DNA of 64,000 nucleotides from the NCBI RefSeq assembly GCF_014205255.1, contig NZ_JACHNE010000001.1, positions 1,798,001 to 1,862,000 on the forward strand, in the 5' to 3' direction. Both the position numbers and the translations under genes were made by a program. Each line of letters starts with the position of its first letter. Within the stretch, counting starts at the first letter, position 1. The notes under the pieces were generated by a model, which saw only the letters and a program-made list of their open reading frames with translations, was not told the DNA's origin and made no database searches. This document shows positions 7,972 to 16,089 of the stretch, in pieces. This stretch comes from Streptomyces caelestis (GTDB lineage Bacteria > Actinomycetota > Actinomycetes > Streptomycetales > Streptomycetaceae).

Positions 7972-8682
7972 ATGACGACGAGAGACCCGCAGGCCACGGC
8001 CCTGGCACGGCTCGCGGCGCTGTTCGCGGACGAGACGCGGGCCGCGTGTCTGCTGGCGCTGCTCGACGGGCGGGCCTGGACCGCGAGCGAGCTGGCGCGG
8101 CACGCGGGTGTCGCCGCGTCGACGCTGAGCGAGCACCTCGGCAGGCTCGTCGCGGGCGGGCTGCTCGCCGAGGAGCGGCAGGGCCGGCACCGGTACGTCC
8201 GGCTGGCCGACGCACGGGTCGCGCAGTGGGTGGAGGACCTGGCGGCGCAGGTCGCGCCGGGTACGGCCGTACGGCCGCGGAACCTGCGGGAGTCGAGCGC
8301 CGGTTCGGCGATGGCCCGGGGCCGCACCTGCTACGACCATCTCGCCGGGCGGCTCGGCATCGCGGTCACGGACGCGCTGACGGCGCGCGGGCTGCTGCAC
8401 CAGGAGACCGGGTTCGCGCTCACCGACGCCGGGCTGGCGTGGTTCGAGTCGGCCTGTATCGGCCTCGACCGGCGCGGCCGGCGCCCCCTGGCCCGCGCCT
8501 GTCTCGACTGGACCGAACGCCGGCCTCATCTCGCGGGCGTCGCGGGCGCGGCCCTGTGCCGGCACGCCCTGGAGACGGGGTGGTGCGTGCGGATCGGCTC
8601 CGAGCGGGCCGTGAAGGTGACGGCGGCCGGTGAACGGGCCCTGTTCGATCTGCTGGGTGTGGAGGCCGCGGCGTTGCGCTGA
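7972..8682 (+). CDS. ArsR-family winged-helix regulator
   Basis: This is a 236-residue protein. An ArsR/SmtB winged helix spans residues 10-85 (LAALFADETRAACLLALLDG, ELARHAGVAASTLSEHLGRLVAGGLL, wing RQGRHRYVRLAD). A long C-terminal domain follows that is not seen in minimal ArsR proteins. It contains MARGRTCYDHLAGRLGIAV, a motif common in larger streptomycete ArsR-like regulators. Two Cys residues late in the chain are not arranged as a known metal site. ATG 7972 was chosen because the homology starts there. It lies upstream of and parallel to the EamA transporter, with 99 bp between, so control of that exporter is plausible but unproven. Confidence 0.85.
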   Translation: MTTRDPQATALARLAALFADETRAACLLALLDGRAWTASELARHAGVAASTLSEHLGRLVAGGLLAEERQGRHRYVRLADARVAQWVEDLAAQVAPGTAVRPRNLRESSAGSAMARGRTCYDHLAGRLGIAVTDALTARGLLHQETGFALTDAGLAWFESACIGLDRRGRRPLARACLDWTERRPHLAGVAGAALCRHALETGWCVRIGSERAVKVTAAGERALFDLLGVEAAALR

Positions 8683-8781
8683 CCCCGAGTCTCACCCGAC
8701 AAGCCCACCCCTTGACGGGCCATGAAGCCCCGTCCGAAATTCGCGAGCGTCCGTTCCCTTTCCCCACCTAGCCTCGGGATC

Positions 8782-9744
8782 ATGATGAACAACCCCCCTT
8801 CCCCTCCCGCCCGCCGCGCGGAACTGCTGGCCGCCGCGGCGGCCACGGTGACCGTCGTGCTGTGGGCGTCCGCCTTCGTCTCGATCCGCAGCGCGGGGGA
8901 GGCGTACTCGCCGGGGGCGCTGGCGCTCGGGCGGCTGCTGGCCGGGGCGCTGACGCTGGGGGTGATCTGCCTGTTGCGGCGGGAGGGGTGGCCGCCGCGC
9001 TCGGCCTGGCGCGGGATCGCCATATCGGGCCTGCTGTGGTTCGGCGTCTACATGGTCGCCCTCAACTGGGGCGAGCAGCAGGTCGACGCGGGTACGGCCG
9101 CCCTGGTCGTGAACACCGGGCCGATCCTCATCGCGCTGCTCGGTGCGCGGTTGCTCGGTGATCCGATGCCGCCGCGGCTGCTGGCGGGGATGGCGGTGTC
9201 GTTCGCCGGTGCGGTGACCGTGGGGCTCTCGATGTCCGGCGAGGGCGGTTCCTCGGTGCTCGGGGTGGCGCTGTGCCTGCTGGCGGCGGTCACGTACGCC
9301 GCTGGTGTCGTCGCGCAGAAGCCGGCGCTGGGCGCGGCGAGTCCGTTGCAGGTGACGACCTTCGGCTGCCTGGTCGGCGCGGTGGTCTGCCTGCCGTTCG
9401 CCGGGCAGCTCGTCCAGGAGGCCGCAGAAGCGCCGGCCTCCGCGACGCTCAACATGGTGTACCTGGGCGTCTTCCCGACCGCCCTCGCCTTCACGACGTG
9501 GGCGTACGCCCTGTCCCGGACGACCGCGAGCCGGATGGGCGCGACGACGTACGCGGCGCCCGCGCTGGTCGTCCTGATGTCCTGGCTGTTCCTCGGCGAG
9601 GTGCCGGGGCTGCTCACCCTGGTCGGCGGTGCGCTGTGCCTGGCGGGTGTCGCGGTGTCCCGGTCGCGGGCGGCGGCTCGGGCCGGGGATCCGGGAGCGG
9701 TTGCGGAACCCCGGCCCGAGCGGACTGCGGACTCAGCCCGCTGA
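8782..9744 (+). CDS. EamA/DMT family transporter
   Basis: This is a 320-residue integral membrane protein of the drug/metabolite transporter superfamily. It has two EamA repeats of about five helices each (residues about 12-145 and 150-290). The first helix carries the typical VVLWASAFVSIRSAG motif, and the fourth ends with TAALVVNTGPILIALLGARLL. The second repeat has AVTYAAGVVAQKP and ALAFTTWAYALSRTTASRMG. Such proteins usually export amino acids, metabolites or drugs. The start is ATG 8782 or the adjacent ATG 8785. Its end overlaps the end of the convergent MFS gene by 12 bp. Confidence 0.9.
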   Translation: MMNNPPSPPARRAELLAAAAATVTVVLWASAFVSIRSAGEAYSPGALALGRLLAGALTLGVICLLRREGWPPRSAWRGIAISGLLWFGVYMVALNWGEQQVDAGTAALVVNTGPILIALLGARLLGDPMPPRLLAGMAVSFAGAVTVGLSMSGEGGSSVLGVALCLLAAVTYAAGVVAQKPALGAASPLQVTTFGCLVGAVVCLPFAGQLVQEAAEAPASATLNMVYLGVFPTALAFTTWAYALSRTTASRMGATTYAAPALVVLMSWLFLGEVPGLLTLVGGALCLAGVAVSRSRAAARAGDPGAVAEPRPERTADSAR

Positions 9745-11103
9745 CTCGGCTTCCGCCCTGGCCTCGGGTGCGGCCTCCGGTTCCGCCGCACGCGCCCGGT
9801 CCGCGAGGACCTTGATCGAGATCAGCGCGATCACCGAGAGCGCGATGATGTAGCCGGACACCGCCATCGAGGTGCCCGTGGCCTCCAGCAGCAGCACCAT
9901 CACGAAGGGTGCGAGGCCGCCGCCGGCGACGGCCGCGATCTGGTAGCCGAGGGAGGCGCCGGTGTAGCGCATCTCGGGCGTGAACAGCTCGGCGAACAAG
10001 GCCGCCTGGGGGCCGTACATGATGCTCAGGAAGCAGCTGGCGACGAACGTGCCGACGGCTAGCCACAGCAGTGAGCCGGTGTCGATCAGCAGGAAGAGCG
10101 GTACGGCCCACAGCGCGATGCCGGCCGCCCCGAAGGCGTAGATCCGGATGCGGCCGATGCGGTCGGAGAGCGCGGCGGCGGCCGGGATCAGCACGAGCTG
10201 GGTGAGGCTGACGCAGAGCGAGACCATGAGCACCGGGCCCTTCTCCATGTCCAGCTCGCGGGTCGTGTAGTCGAGGACGCCGGTGATCAGGATGTAGAAG
10301 GTCGCGGTGTTCACGGCGAAGGAGCCGCCGGCCAGGAGCACCGTGCCGAGGTGGCCGCGCAGGATCGTGCGCAGCGGCGAGCTCTGCTCGGTCTTCTCCT
10401 GCTCCGCGAGGGCGCGTTCGGCCTCCTTGAACGCCGGGGTCTCCTCGACGCGGGTGTGGATGTACCAGGCGAGGCCGAGCACGAGCAGGCCGACCAGGAA
10501 CGGCACGCGCCAGCCCCAGGCGGCGAACGCCGAGTCGGTGGTGAGGGCGCCGGCGGCCAGGAAGACCGTGTTGGCGGTCACCACGCCGATGGGGACGCCG
10601 AGCTGGACGACGCTGCCGTAGACGCCGCGCTTGCCCTCCGGGGCGTACTCGGTGGCCAGGAGCATCGCGCCGCCCCACTGGGCGCCGACGGCGACGCCCT
10701 GTGCGATGCGGAGCAGGACGAGCAGGATCGGGGCGGCGACGCCGATCGTGTCGTACGTCGGCAGCAGGCCGATGCCGGTGGTGGCCACGCCCATCAGCGT
10801 GAGCGCGAGGACCAGCATCGGCTTGCGGCCGCGCTTGTCGCCGAGGTGGCCGGCGACGATGCCGCCGAGGGGGCGGGCGAGGAAGCCGACGGCGAACGTG
10901 GCGAAGGAGGCCATGACACCGGCGGTGGGGCTGCCGGCGGGGAAGTAGAGGTCGCCGAGGACGAGGGCGGCGGCGATGCCGAAGACGAAGTAGTCGTACC
11001 ACTCGACGGCCGAGGCGAGGGCCGCGGCGGTGGCTACGCGGCGACGGTTGCCCACGGCGGGCGCGGTGGAGGCGGGCGGCTGAGCGGAAGGGGCCGTGTC
11101 CAT
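9733..11103 (-). CDS. MFS metabolite:H+ symporter (MHS family)
   Basis: This is a 456-residue, 12-helix major facilitator of the MHS group (shikimate, proline/betaine, dicarboxylate and related uptake). Family features are the VATAAALASAVEWYDYFVFG first helix, GHLGDKRGRKPML in the loop after helix 2, RIAQGVAVGAQWGGAMLLATEYAP near helix 4 to 5, and the RVEETPAFKEAE segment in the long central loop. ATG 11103 is preceded by GGAG at an 11-base distance. The upstream frame to 11268 is rejected because it lacks family similarity and crosses a hairpin. It lies downstream of the alcohol dehydrogenase on the same strand, separated by about 190 bp with a terminator-like hairpin, so it probably has its own promoter. 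It may take up the substrate of the adjacent oxidation pathway. Confidence 0.9.
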   Translation of the reverse strand: MDTAPSAQPPASTAPAVGNRRRVATAAALASAVEWYDYFVFGIAAALVLGDLYFPAGSPTAGVMASFATFAVGFLARPLGGIVAGHLGDKRGRKPMLVLALTLMGVATTGIGLLPTYDTIGVAAPILLVLLRIAQGVAVGAQWGGAMLLATEYAPEGKRGVYGSVVQLGVPIGVVTANTVFLAAGALTTDSAFAAWGWRVPFLVGLLVLGLAWYIHTRVEETPAFKEAERALAEQEKTEQSSPLRTILRGHLGTVLLAGGSFAVNTATFYILITGVLDYTTRELDMEKGPVLMVSLCVSLTQLVLIPAAAALSDRIGRIRIYAFGAAGIALWAVPLFLLIDTGSLLWLAVGTFVASCFLSIMYGPQAALFAELFTPEMRYTGASLGYQIAAVAGGGLAPFVMVLLLEATGTSMAVSGYIIALSVIALISIKVLADRARAAEPEAAPEARAEAESAG

Positions 11104-11254
11104 GTGGTGCACGCTCCGGTGGGTGCGGGGACGGAACGGGGGGTGGCTCGGGTTCCGGGGAACGTACTGACCGGACGGTATGCACGTCAACGGGTCGTGC
11201 ACCAGGAGTTTTGTCTGTAAGCACCACTGATCATGCGTACGGGCACGCCTCGGG

Positions 11255-11279
11255 CCCCGGCCTCGCACGGAGGCCGGGG
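11255..11279 (-). terminator. Hairpin after the alcohol dehydrogenase gene
   Basis: CCCCGGCCTC and GAGGCCGGGG form a perfect 10-bp stem with a 5-base loop. It lies 17 bases past the alcohol dehydrogenase stop codon, in the gap before the MFS gene. Confidence 0.65.
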
Positions 11280-11296
11280 TACCGGGGGGATACGGG

Positions 11297-12379
11297 CTAG
11301 AAGACGACCAGTGCCCGGCCGCCCTTGCCCGCCAGCATGTTCTCGAAAGCCGCCGGGATGCCGTCGAGGGAGATGCGTTCCGTCACCAGGGTGCTCAGGA
11401 CGAGGCGGCCCGCGCGGACGTGCTCGGCCAGGACCGGAAGGTCGACGGCCGGGTCGGAGTTGCCGTAGACGCAGCCGGTCAGGGTGCGGCCCCAGTGGAA
11501 GATCTCCAGGGCGTTGAAGGTGACCTGCTGGTCCTTGCCGCCGATGCCGACGACCGTGGTGCGGCCGCCGCGGCGGGTGGAGTCCCAGGCCGTGCGGATG
11601 GAGACCGCGCGGCCGGCGCACTCGACGGCCACGTCGACGCCCTGCTTGCCGGTGAGGGCGCGGATCTCGCGGGCGGTGGTGTCGGAGGCGACGAGGTAGT
11701 CGGTGGCGCCGGCCGTCCGGGCCAGTTCCTCCTTCTCCGGGGACACGTCCACCGCGACGATCTTCGAGGCGCCCGCGATCCGGGCGGCCTGGAGGGTGGC
11801 GAGGCCCACTCCCCCGACGCCGAACACCGCGACCGTCTCGCCGGGACGCACCTGGGCCGAGTGGTGGACGGCGCCGTAGCCGGTGAGGACGGCGCAGCCC
11901 AGGAGGGCCGCGTCGGTGAGCGGGATGCCGTCCGGGACGGGCAGGACGCACGCCGCGGACACCACGGTCTCCTCGGCGAACGCGGCGACGTTCAGGCCGG
12001 GGTGGAGGTCGGTGCCCTCGGTGGTGCGGGCGTAGACGTCGGCGGCGCCGCCCAGGGCGTTGGCGCACAGCCAGACCTCGCCGAGCGAGCAGGCGTGGCA
12101 GGCGCCGCAGGACGGGGCCCAGTTGAGGACGACCCCGTCGCCGGGCGCGACGTGCCCGACGCCCTCGCCGACGGCGACGACCGTGCCGGCGCCCTCGTGG
12201 CCGAGGACGGCCGGGACCGGGACGCGCATGGTGCCGTTGGACAGGGACAGGTCGGAGTGGCAGACCCCGGCGGCGGCGAGCCGGACGCGGACCTGGCCGG
12301 GTCCGGGCTCGGGCAGGTCGATGCCGGTGATCTCCAACGGGGAGCCGACGGCGGGCAGGACGGCGGCGCGGACAGCCAT
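11297..12379 (-). CDS. Zinc-dependent alcohol dehydrogenase (MDR superfamily)
   Basis: This is a 360-residue NAD(P)-dependent medium-chain alcohol dehydrogenase. Catalytic zinc ligands are Cys40 (GVCHSDLS) and His61/Glu62 (VLGHEGAG). The structural zinc loop has Cys91, Cys94, Cys97 and Cys105. The nucleotide fold is marked by VAVFGVGGVGLATLQAARIAG. The form resembles class III/long-chain type enzymes more than simple yeast-type ones. It starts 21 bp after the aldehyde dehydrogenase stop, so the two form an operon that would oxidise an alcohol through its aldehyde to the acid. Expression is probably set by the palindrome at 13829-13847 before the first gene. The actual alcohol is not identifiable. 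Confidence 0.93.
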   Translation of the reverse strand: MAVRAAVLPAVGSPLEITGIDLPEPGPGQVRVRLAAAGVCHSDLSLSNGTMRVPVPAVLGHEGAGTVVAVGEGVGHVAPGDGVVLNWAPSCGACHACSLGEVWLCANALGGAADVYARTTEGTDLHPGLNVAAFAEETVVSAACVLPVPDGIPLTDAALLGCAVLTGYGAVHHSAQVRPGETVAVFGVGGVGLATLQAARIAGASKIVAVDVSPEKEELARTAGATDYLVASDTTAREIRALTGKQGVDVAVECAGRAVSIRTAWDSTRRGGRTTVVGIGGKDQQVTFNALEIFHWGRTLTGCVYGNSDPAVDLPVLAEHVRAGRLVLSTLVTERISLDGIPAAFENMLAGKGGRALVVF

Positions 12380-12400
12380 GACGGAAGGGACTCCCCTGGG

Positions 12401-13789
12401 CTAGAACTGGAGGGACTTGGTCTGCAGGTACTCGGCCAGGCCGTGCACGCCGAGTTCGCGGCCCACGCCCGACTGCTTGTAGCCGCCGAAGGGGGCGAGG
12501 GGGTTGAAGCGGCCGCCGTTGATGTCGACCTGGCCGGTCTCCATCCGGCGGGCGAAGGCCACCGCCTCGGCCTCGTCCCCGGCCCAGACGGCGCCGGCCA
12601 GCCCGTAGACCGTGCCGTTGGCGATCCGCAGGGCGTCCTCCTCGTCGTCGTAGCGGAGGATCGACAGGACGGGGCCGAAGATCTCCTCCTGTGCGATGGT
12701 CATGTCCGGGGTGACGTCGGCGAAGACGGTCGGGCTGACGAAGTAGCCCTTCTCGCGCGGGGCTTCGGGGCCGCCGGCGACCAGGCGGGCGCCTTCCGCG
12801 ACGCCCTTCTCGATGTAGCCGCGCACCCGGGCCTGCTGCTTGGCGTTGACGACGGGGCCGATGCGCTCGCCGTACTTGGCGGCGGCGCCGGCGGCGAGCC
12901 CGACCGCCTCGTCGTACTGGTCGCGGTGGACCAGCATCCGCGTCCAGGCGCTGCACGTCTGCCCGGAGTTGGACATGACGTTGGCGACGCCGACGTTGAC
13001 CGCCTTGGCGAGGTCGGCGGTCGGGAGGATGACGTTGGCGGACTTGCCGCCGAGTTCGAGGGCGACCTTCTTGACCTGCCCGGCGGCGATCGCGGCGATG
13101 TGCCGGCCGACGACGGTGGAGCCGGTGAAGGAGACCAGGTCGACACCGGGGTGCTCGGCGAGAGCCTGGCCTGCGACCGGACCGAGGCCGGTGACCAGAT
13201 TGAAGACGCCCGCCGGGATGCCGGCCTCGTGCACGGCGTCCGCGAACAGGCGGGCGACCAGCGGGGTGTCCTCGGCGGGCTTCACCACGATCGTGCAGCC
13301 CGCCGCGAGGGCCGGGGCGACCTTGGCGACGATCTGGTGCAGCGGGTAGTTCCAGGGCGTGATCGCGGCCACCACACCGACCGGCTCGTGGTGCACGACC
13401 GAGTTGCCGGTCTTCTCCTCGAAGGCGTACGTGGCCGCCAGCTCGGCGTAGGAGCCCGCGACGGCGATCGGCACGGCCGCGTGGACGGCCTGCGAGAACT
13501 TCAGGGGCGAGCCGAGTTCGGCCGTCACCGTTTCGGCGATCTCGTCCGCGCGGGCCACGAGCACGTCCCGCAGGGCGGCCAGGCGCGCCGCGCGCTCGGC
13601 GGGCGGGGTCGCGGCCCACTCCGGCAGGGCGGCGCGCGCGGCCCGTACGGCGGTGTCGACGTCCTGCGCGGTGCCGGCCGGGACCGTGCCGATGACCTGC
13701 TCGTCGACCGGGTTCACGACCTCGATCACGTCCTGGCCGGCGGCGGGGCGCCAGGCGCCCCCGATGTACATGCCGTCGTATGCCTTCAT
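12401..13789 (-). CDS. NAD(P)-dependent aldehyde dehydrogenase
   Basis: This is a 462-residue aldehyde dehydrogenase, first gene of a two-gene operon with the alcohol dehydrogenase. All active-site landmarks are present: ITPWNYPLHQ with Asn147, VALELGGKSANVIL with general base Glu245, and GQTCSAWTRMLV with nucleophile Cys279. The C-terminal signature EIFGPVLSI and FGGYKQSGVGRELG are also intact. ATG 13789 follows a good AGGAGGAAG ribosome site. The longer frame to 13828 would run almost to the operator and has no site. The enzyme should oxidise an aliphatic or semialdehyde substrate in the cytoplasm. A 19-bp palindrome related to the one before the acyl-CoA dehydrogenase sits 39 bases upstream. 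Confidence 0.95.
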   Translation of the reverse strand: MKAYDGMYIGGAWRPAAGQDVIEVVNPVDEQVIGTVPAGTAQDVDTAVRAARAALPEWAATPPAERAARLAALRDVLVARADEIAETVTAELGSPLKFSQAVHAAVPIAVAGSYAELAATYAFEEKTGNSVVHHEPVGVVAAITPWNYPLHQIVAKVAPALAAGCTIVVKPAEDTPLVARLFADAVHEAGIPAGVFNLVTGLGPVAGQALAEHPGVDLVSFTGSTVVGRHIAAIAAGQVKKVALELGGKSANVILPTADLAKAVNVGVANVMSNSGQTCSAWTRMLVHRDQYDEAVGLAAGAAAKYGERIGPVVNAKQQARVRGYIEKGVAEGARLVAGGPEAPREKGYFVSPTVFADVTPDMTIAQEEIFGPVLSILRYDDEEDALRIANGTVYGLAGAVWAGDEAEAVAFARRMETGQVDINGGRFNPLAPFGGYKQSGVGRELGVHGLAEYLQTKSLQF

Positions 13790-13828
13790 CGCGCTTCCTC
13801 CTGGGCGGGGCGTCGTCGTCCGGCACAT

Positions 13829-13847
13829 AAACTAGCGACGATAGTTT
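13829..13847. promoter_or_regulatory. 19-bp palindromic operator of the aldehyde/alcohol dehydrogenase operon
   Basis: AAACTAGCGACGATAGTTT matches its reverse complement in eight of nine pairs around a central A. Arms and length match the 7239-7257 site (consensus AAACTAGCR-N-YGCTAGTTT). It is probably bound by the same TetR protein. Confidence 0.72.
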
Positions 13848-13926
13848 TCCGGCGCCAGACGTCCCGGTGATCCCGTGTTCCCGGTCATCACAGCACGGAG
13901 CGGGCCCCGCCCGGGTGTGCGGCTCC

Positions 13927-15267
13927 TCACTCCTCCAGATCGGGCAGGCGCGCCGGGTGCGGGCAGATGCGGTCGCCGTGCTGGTCGAAGACGAAGAGGT
14001 GGGCGAGGTCGACGAGCAGCGGCACCTGCATGCCGTGACGGAGGGCCAGGTCCGGTGTGGCGCGCACGATGAGGTCGCCGGGCAGGCGGGGTTCTGCCGC
14101 CGCGGGGCCGGGATCCGCGTCCCCTGGGTGGTCCAGGGCCACGACAGCTCCCGCCCGGCCGGCTCCGGTCCGCTCCCGCAGCCGCGTGAGGACCGAGCCC
14201 TCGCGGCGGCGCCGCCGGACGGGTCGGCCGGGGCGGGGGCGTGGGGCCTCCAGGTAGGGGACGACGGCGGGGGTGGAGCCGGTGTTGAAGTGGACGAGGA
14301 TCTCGTGGCCCTGGAACTCCACGTGCTCGACCAGTCCGGTGATCGGCACCTCGCCGGGGCGGGCCGCGGAGTGTTTGGCGATCCGGACGGCTTCCGAGCG
14401 CAGGCCGACGATGACCTCGCGGCCCTGCTGGACACGGAGCAACTGGTGGTCCAGGGAGAGCGGCTCGGGCAGGCGCAGGAACTGCTTGCCCAGGCTGATG
14501 GTCATCGCGCCGTCCAGCGGGGCGCGCACCAAACCGCGCAGGAGGTTGATGCGCGGGGTGCCGATGAAGGCGGCGACGAACACGTTGCTGGGCAGCGCGT
14601 AGACGACCCGCGGGCTGTCGACCTGCTGGAGCACGCCGCCGCGCAGCACGGCGACCCGGTCGCCGAGCGACATGGCCTCGGACTGGTCGTGGGTGACGTA
14701 GACGGTGGTGACGCCCAGTTCGCGGGTGAGCTGGGAGATCTCGGCCCGCAGGTGGGTGCGGAGCTTGGCGTCGAGGTTGGACAGCGGCTCGTCCATCAGG
14801 AAGGCGGAAGGATGGCGGGCGATGGCCCGGCCCATGGCGACCCGCTGGCGTTCACCGCCGGAGAGCTGGGCGGGCAGGCGGTCGAGGAGGTCCTCGATGC
14901 CCAGCATCCGGGCGGTGGCGTCCACGCGCGGCCCGGGGTCCGTGCCCGGGGCCTCGATACGCAGCGGGAAACCGATGTTGGCGCGGCTGGTCATGTTCGG
15001 GTAGAGGGCGAAGTTCTGGAAGACCATCGCCATGTCCCGCCCGGACGGCGGCAGGTCGTTGGCGTACTCGCCGTCGAGCAGCAGCTCGCCCTCGTCGATC
15101 TCCTCCAGACCGGCGATCATCCGGAGCACGGTCGACTTGCCGCATCCGGACGGGCCGAGCAGCACGAGGAACTCGCCCGGCGTGATGTCCAGCGACAGCC
15201 GGTCCACCACGCGGGCGCCTCGCGTGTAGGCCTTGCTCACGTCGTGCAGGGAGATGGCGCGTGTCAT
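13927..15267 (-). CDS. MalK-type ABC sugar-import ATPase
   Basis: This is a 446-residue ATP-binding subunit of the CUT1/MalK class, which energises carbohydrate uptake. Walker A is GPSGCGKST at residues 38-46, followed by the Q-loop MVFQNFALYPNM, signature LSGGERQR and Walker B/D-loop FLMDEPLSNLDAK, with switch His in YVTHDQSEAMSLGD. From about residue 240 comes the regulatory OB/TOBE domain, ending VDLAHLFVFDQHGDRICP. An unusual Arg- and Pro-rich stretch of roughly 50 residues at about 330-390 interrupts the TOBE domain. No permease or binding-protein gene is adjacent, so it may serve several distant transporters, as MsiK does. ATG 15267 marks the start of family similarity. Confidence 0.88.
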   Translation of the reverse strand: MTRAISLHDVSKAYTRGARVVDRLSLDITPGEFLVLLGPSGCGKSTVLRMIAGLEEIDEGELLLDGEYANDLPPSGRDMAMVFQNFALYPNMTSRANIGFPLRIEAPGTDPGPRVDATARMLGIEDLLDRLPAQLSGGERQRVAMGRAIARHPSAFLMDEPLSNLDAKLRTHLRAEISQLTRELGVTTVYVTHDQSEAMSLGDRVAVLRGGVLQQVDSPRVVYALPSNVFVAAFIGTPRINLLRGLVRAPLDGAMTISLGKQFLRLPEPLSLDHQLLRVQQGREVIVGLRSEAVRIAKHSAARPGEVPITGLVEHVEFQGHEILVHFNTGSTPAVVPYLEAPRPRPGRPVRRRRREGSVLTRLRERTGAGRAGAVVALDHPGDADPGPAAAEPRLPGDLIVRATPDLALRHGMQVPLLVDLAHLFVFDQHGDRICPHPARLPDLEE

Positions 15268-15464
15268 GAGGTGCCCCCGAGGGGTCGTCAGGGCGCTGGT
15301 GCTCCGCGGTCGGAAGCCCCGTGCGGGTCGTACGGGGCTGTGGGTCACGGAAGTTAACGGAATGTGTGCGGCCTGGGGAAGACACGGGGCGCGATCGGGG
15401 GTTCTGGTCCAGCTGGTGAGAAGGCGGACGGCCTGATTCGGCCATGACCCAGGGCCGCCCGGGG

Positions 15465-15996
15465 TCAGCGGATGCCGGTGAGGTGGGCGAAGACCACGAC
15501 GTTCCCGGAGTAGCCCATCCTGCGGTCGTAGCTGCCGCCGCAGGTGATCAGGCGCAGCTCGGGGCGGCCCCGGGCGCCGTACACCTCCTGGCTGGGAAAG
15601 TGCGCCTTCTCGTACGACTTGATCTTGTCGACGGTGTATACGGCGATCCGACCGTCGGCGCGGCGGGCCTTGACGATACGGCCCGGTCTCAGCTCGGTCA
15701 GCCCCGCGAAGACGGCGGGACCGCTGTCGGTGTCGAGATGCCCGACGGCCACGGCGGTGCCCCGCTCACCCGGCGAGGCGCCCTGCTGGTACCAGCCGAC
15801 GAGCTTCGGGTCGTCCTCCGGGGGTGCGGTGAGGCGGTGTGCCCGCGACCTGGATCTTGACGTCTCCGTCGTCCCCCGGGATGGGAGCGGCGACGGCGGG
15901 CACGCCGCTCAGGGTGGTCCCTGCGAGGGTGAGGGCGGCGTGGACGGCGGTGCGGGTGCCGGCACGGCGCGCGGGAGGTACGACGGGCATGAACAT
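15465..15996 (-). pseudogene. Decayed class F sortase gene
   Basis: Two reading frames together look like one sortase. The upstream frame (15996 to about 15840) gives a signal peptide MFMPVVPPARR...TLSGVPAVAAP followed by DGDVKIQVAG. The downstream frame gives PEDDPKLVGWYQQGASPGERG and then the catalytic core: His in AVGHLDTDSG, Cys in RLITCGGS and a following Arg in DRRMGYSGN. The core starts in a different frame, and the segment of about 30 residues that normally joins the two parts (the first beta strands of the sortase) is missing. This points to a deletion plus frameshift rather than a sequencing error alone. A short protein from GTG 15752 could still be made, but it lacks the export signal. 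Confidence 0.65.
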
Positions 15997-16089
15997 GCCC
16001 CCACGTCAGATGATTTTCACCCAAACACCCCGCATCTGACTCTCTGCCACACGACCGTTGAAATGGACGCACCTGCGCCCTGCGACGCG

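Noticed and set aside
11166..11183. CGGTATGC half-site upstream of the MHS transporter similar to the 21293 operator
   Set aside because: The other half matches in only five of eight positions, so no claim of shared control can be made.
11187..14435. A 1082-codon open frame on the minus strand across the dehydrogenase operon
   Set aside because: It is an alternate frame of real genes, rich in Arg/Pro/Gly and without any family motif. High GC content produces such frames.
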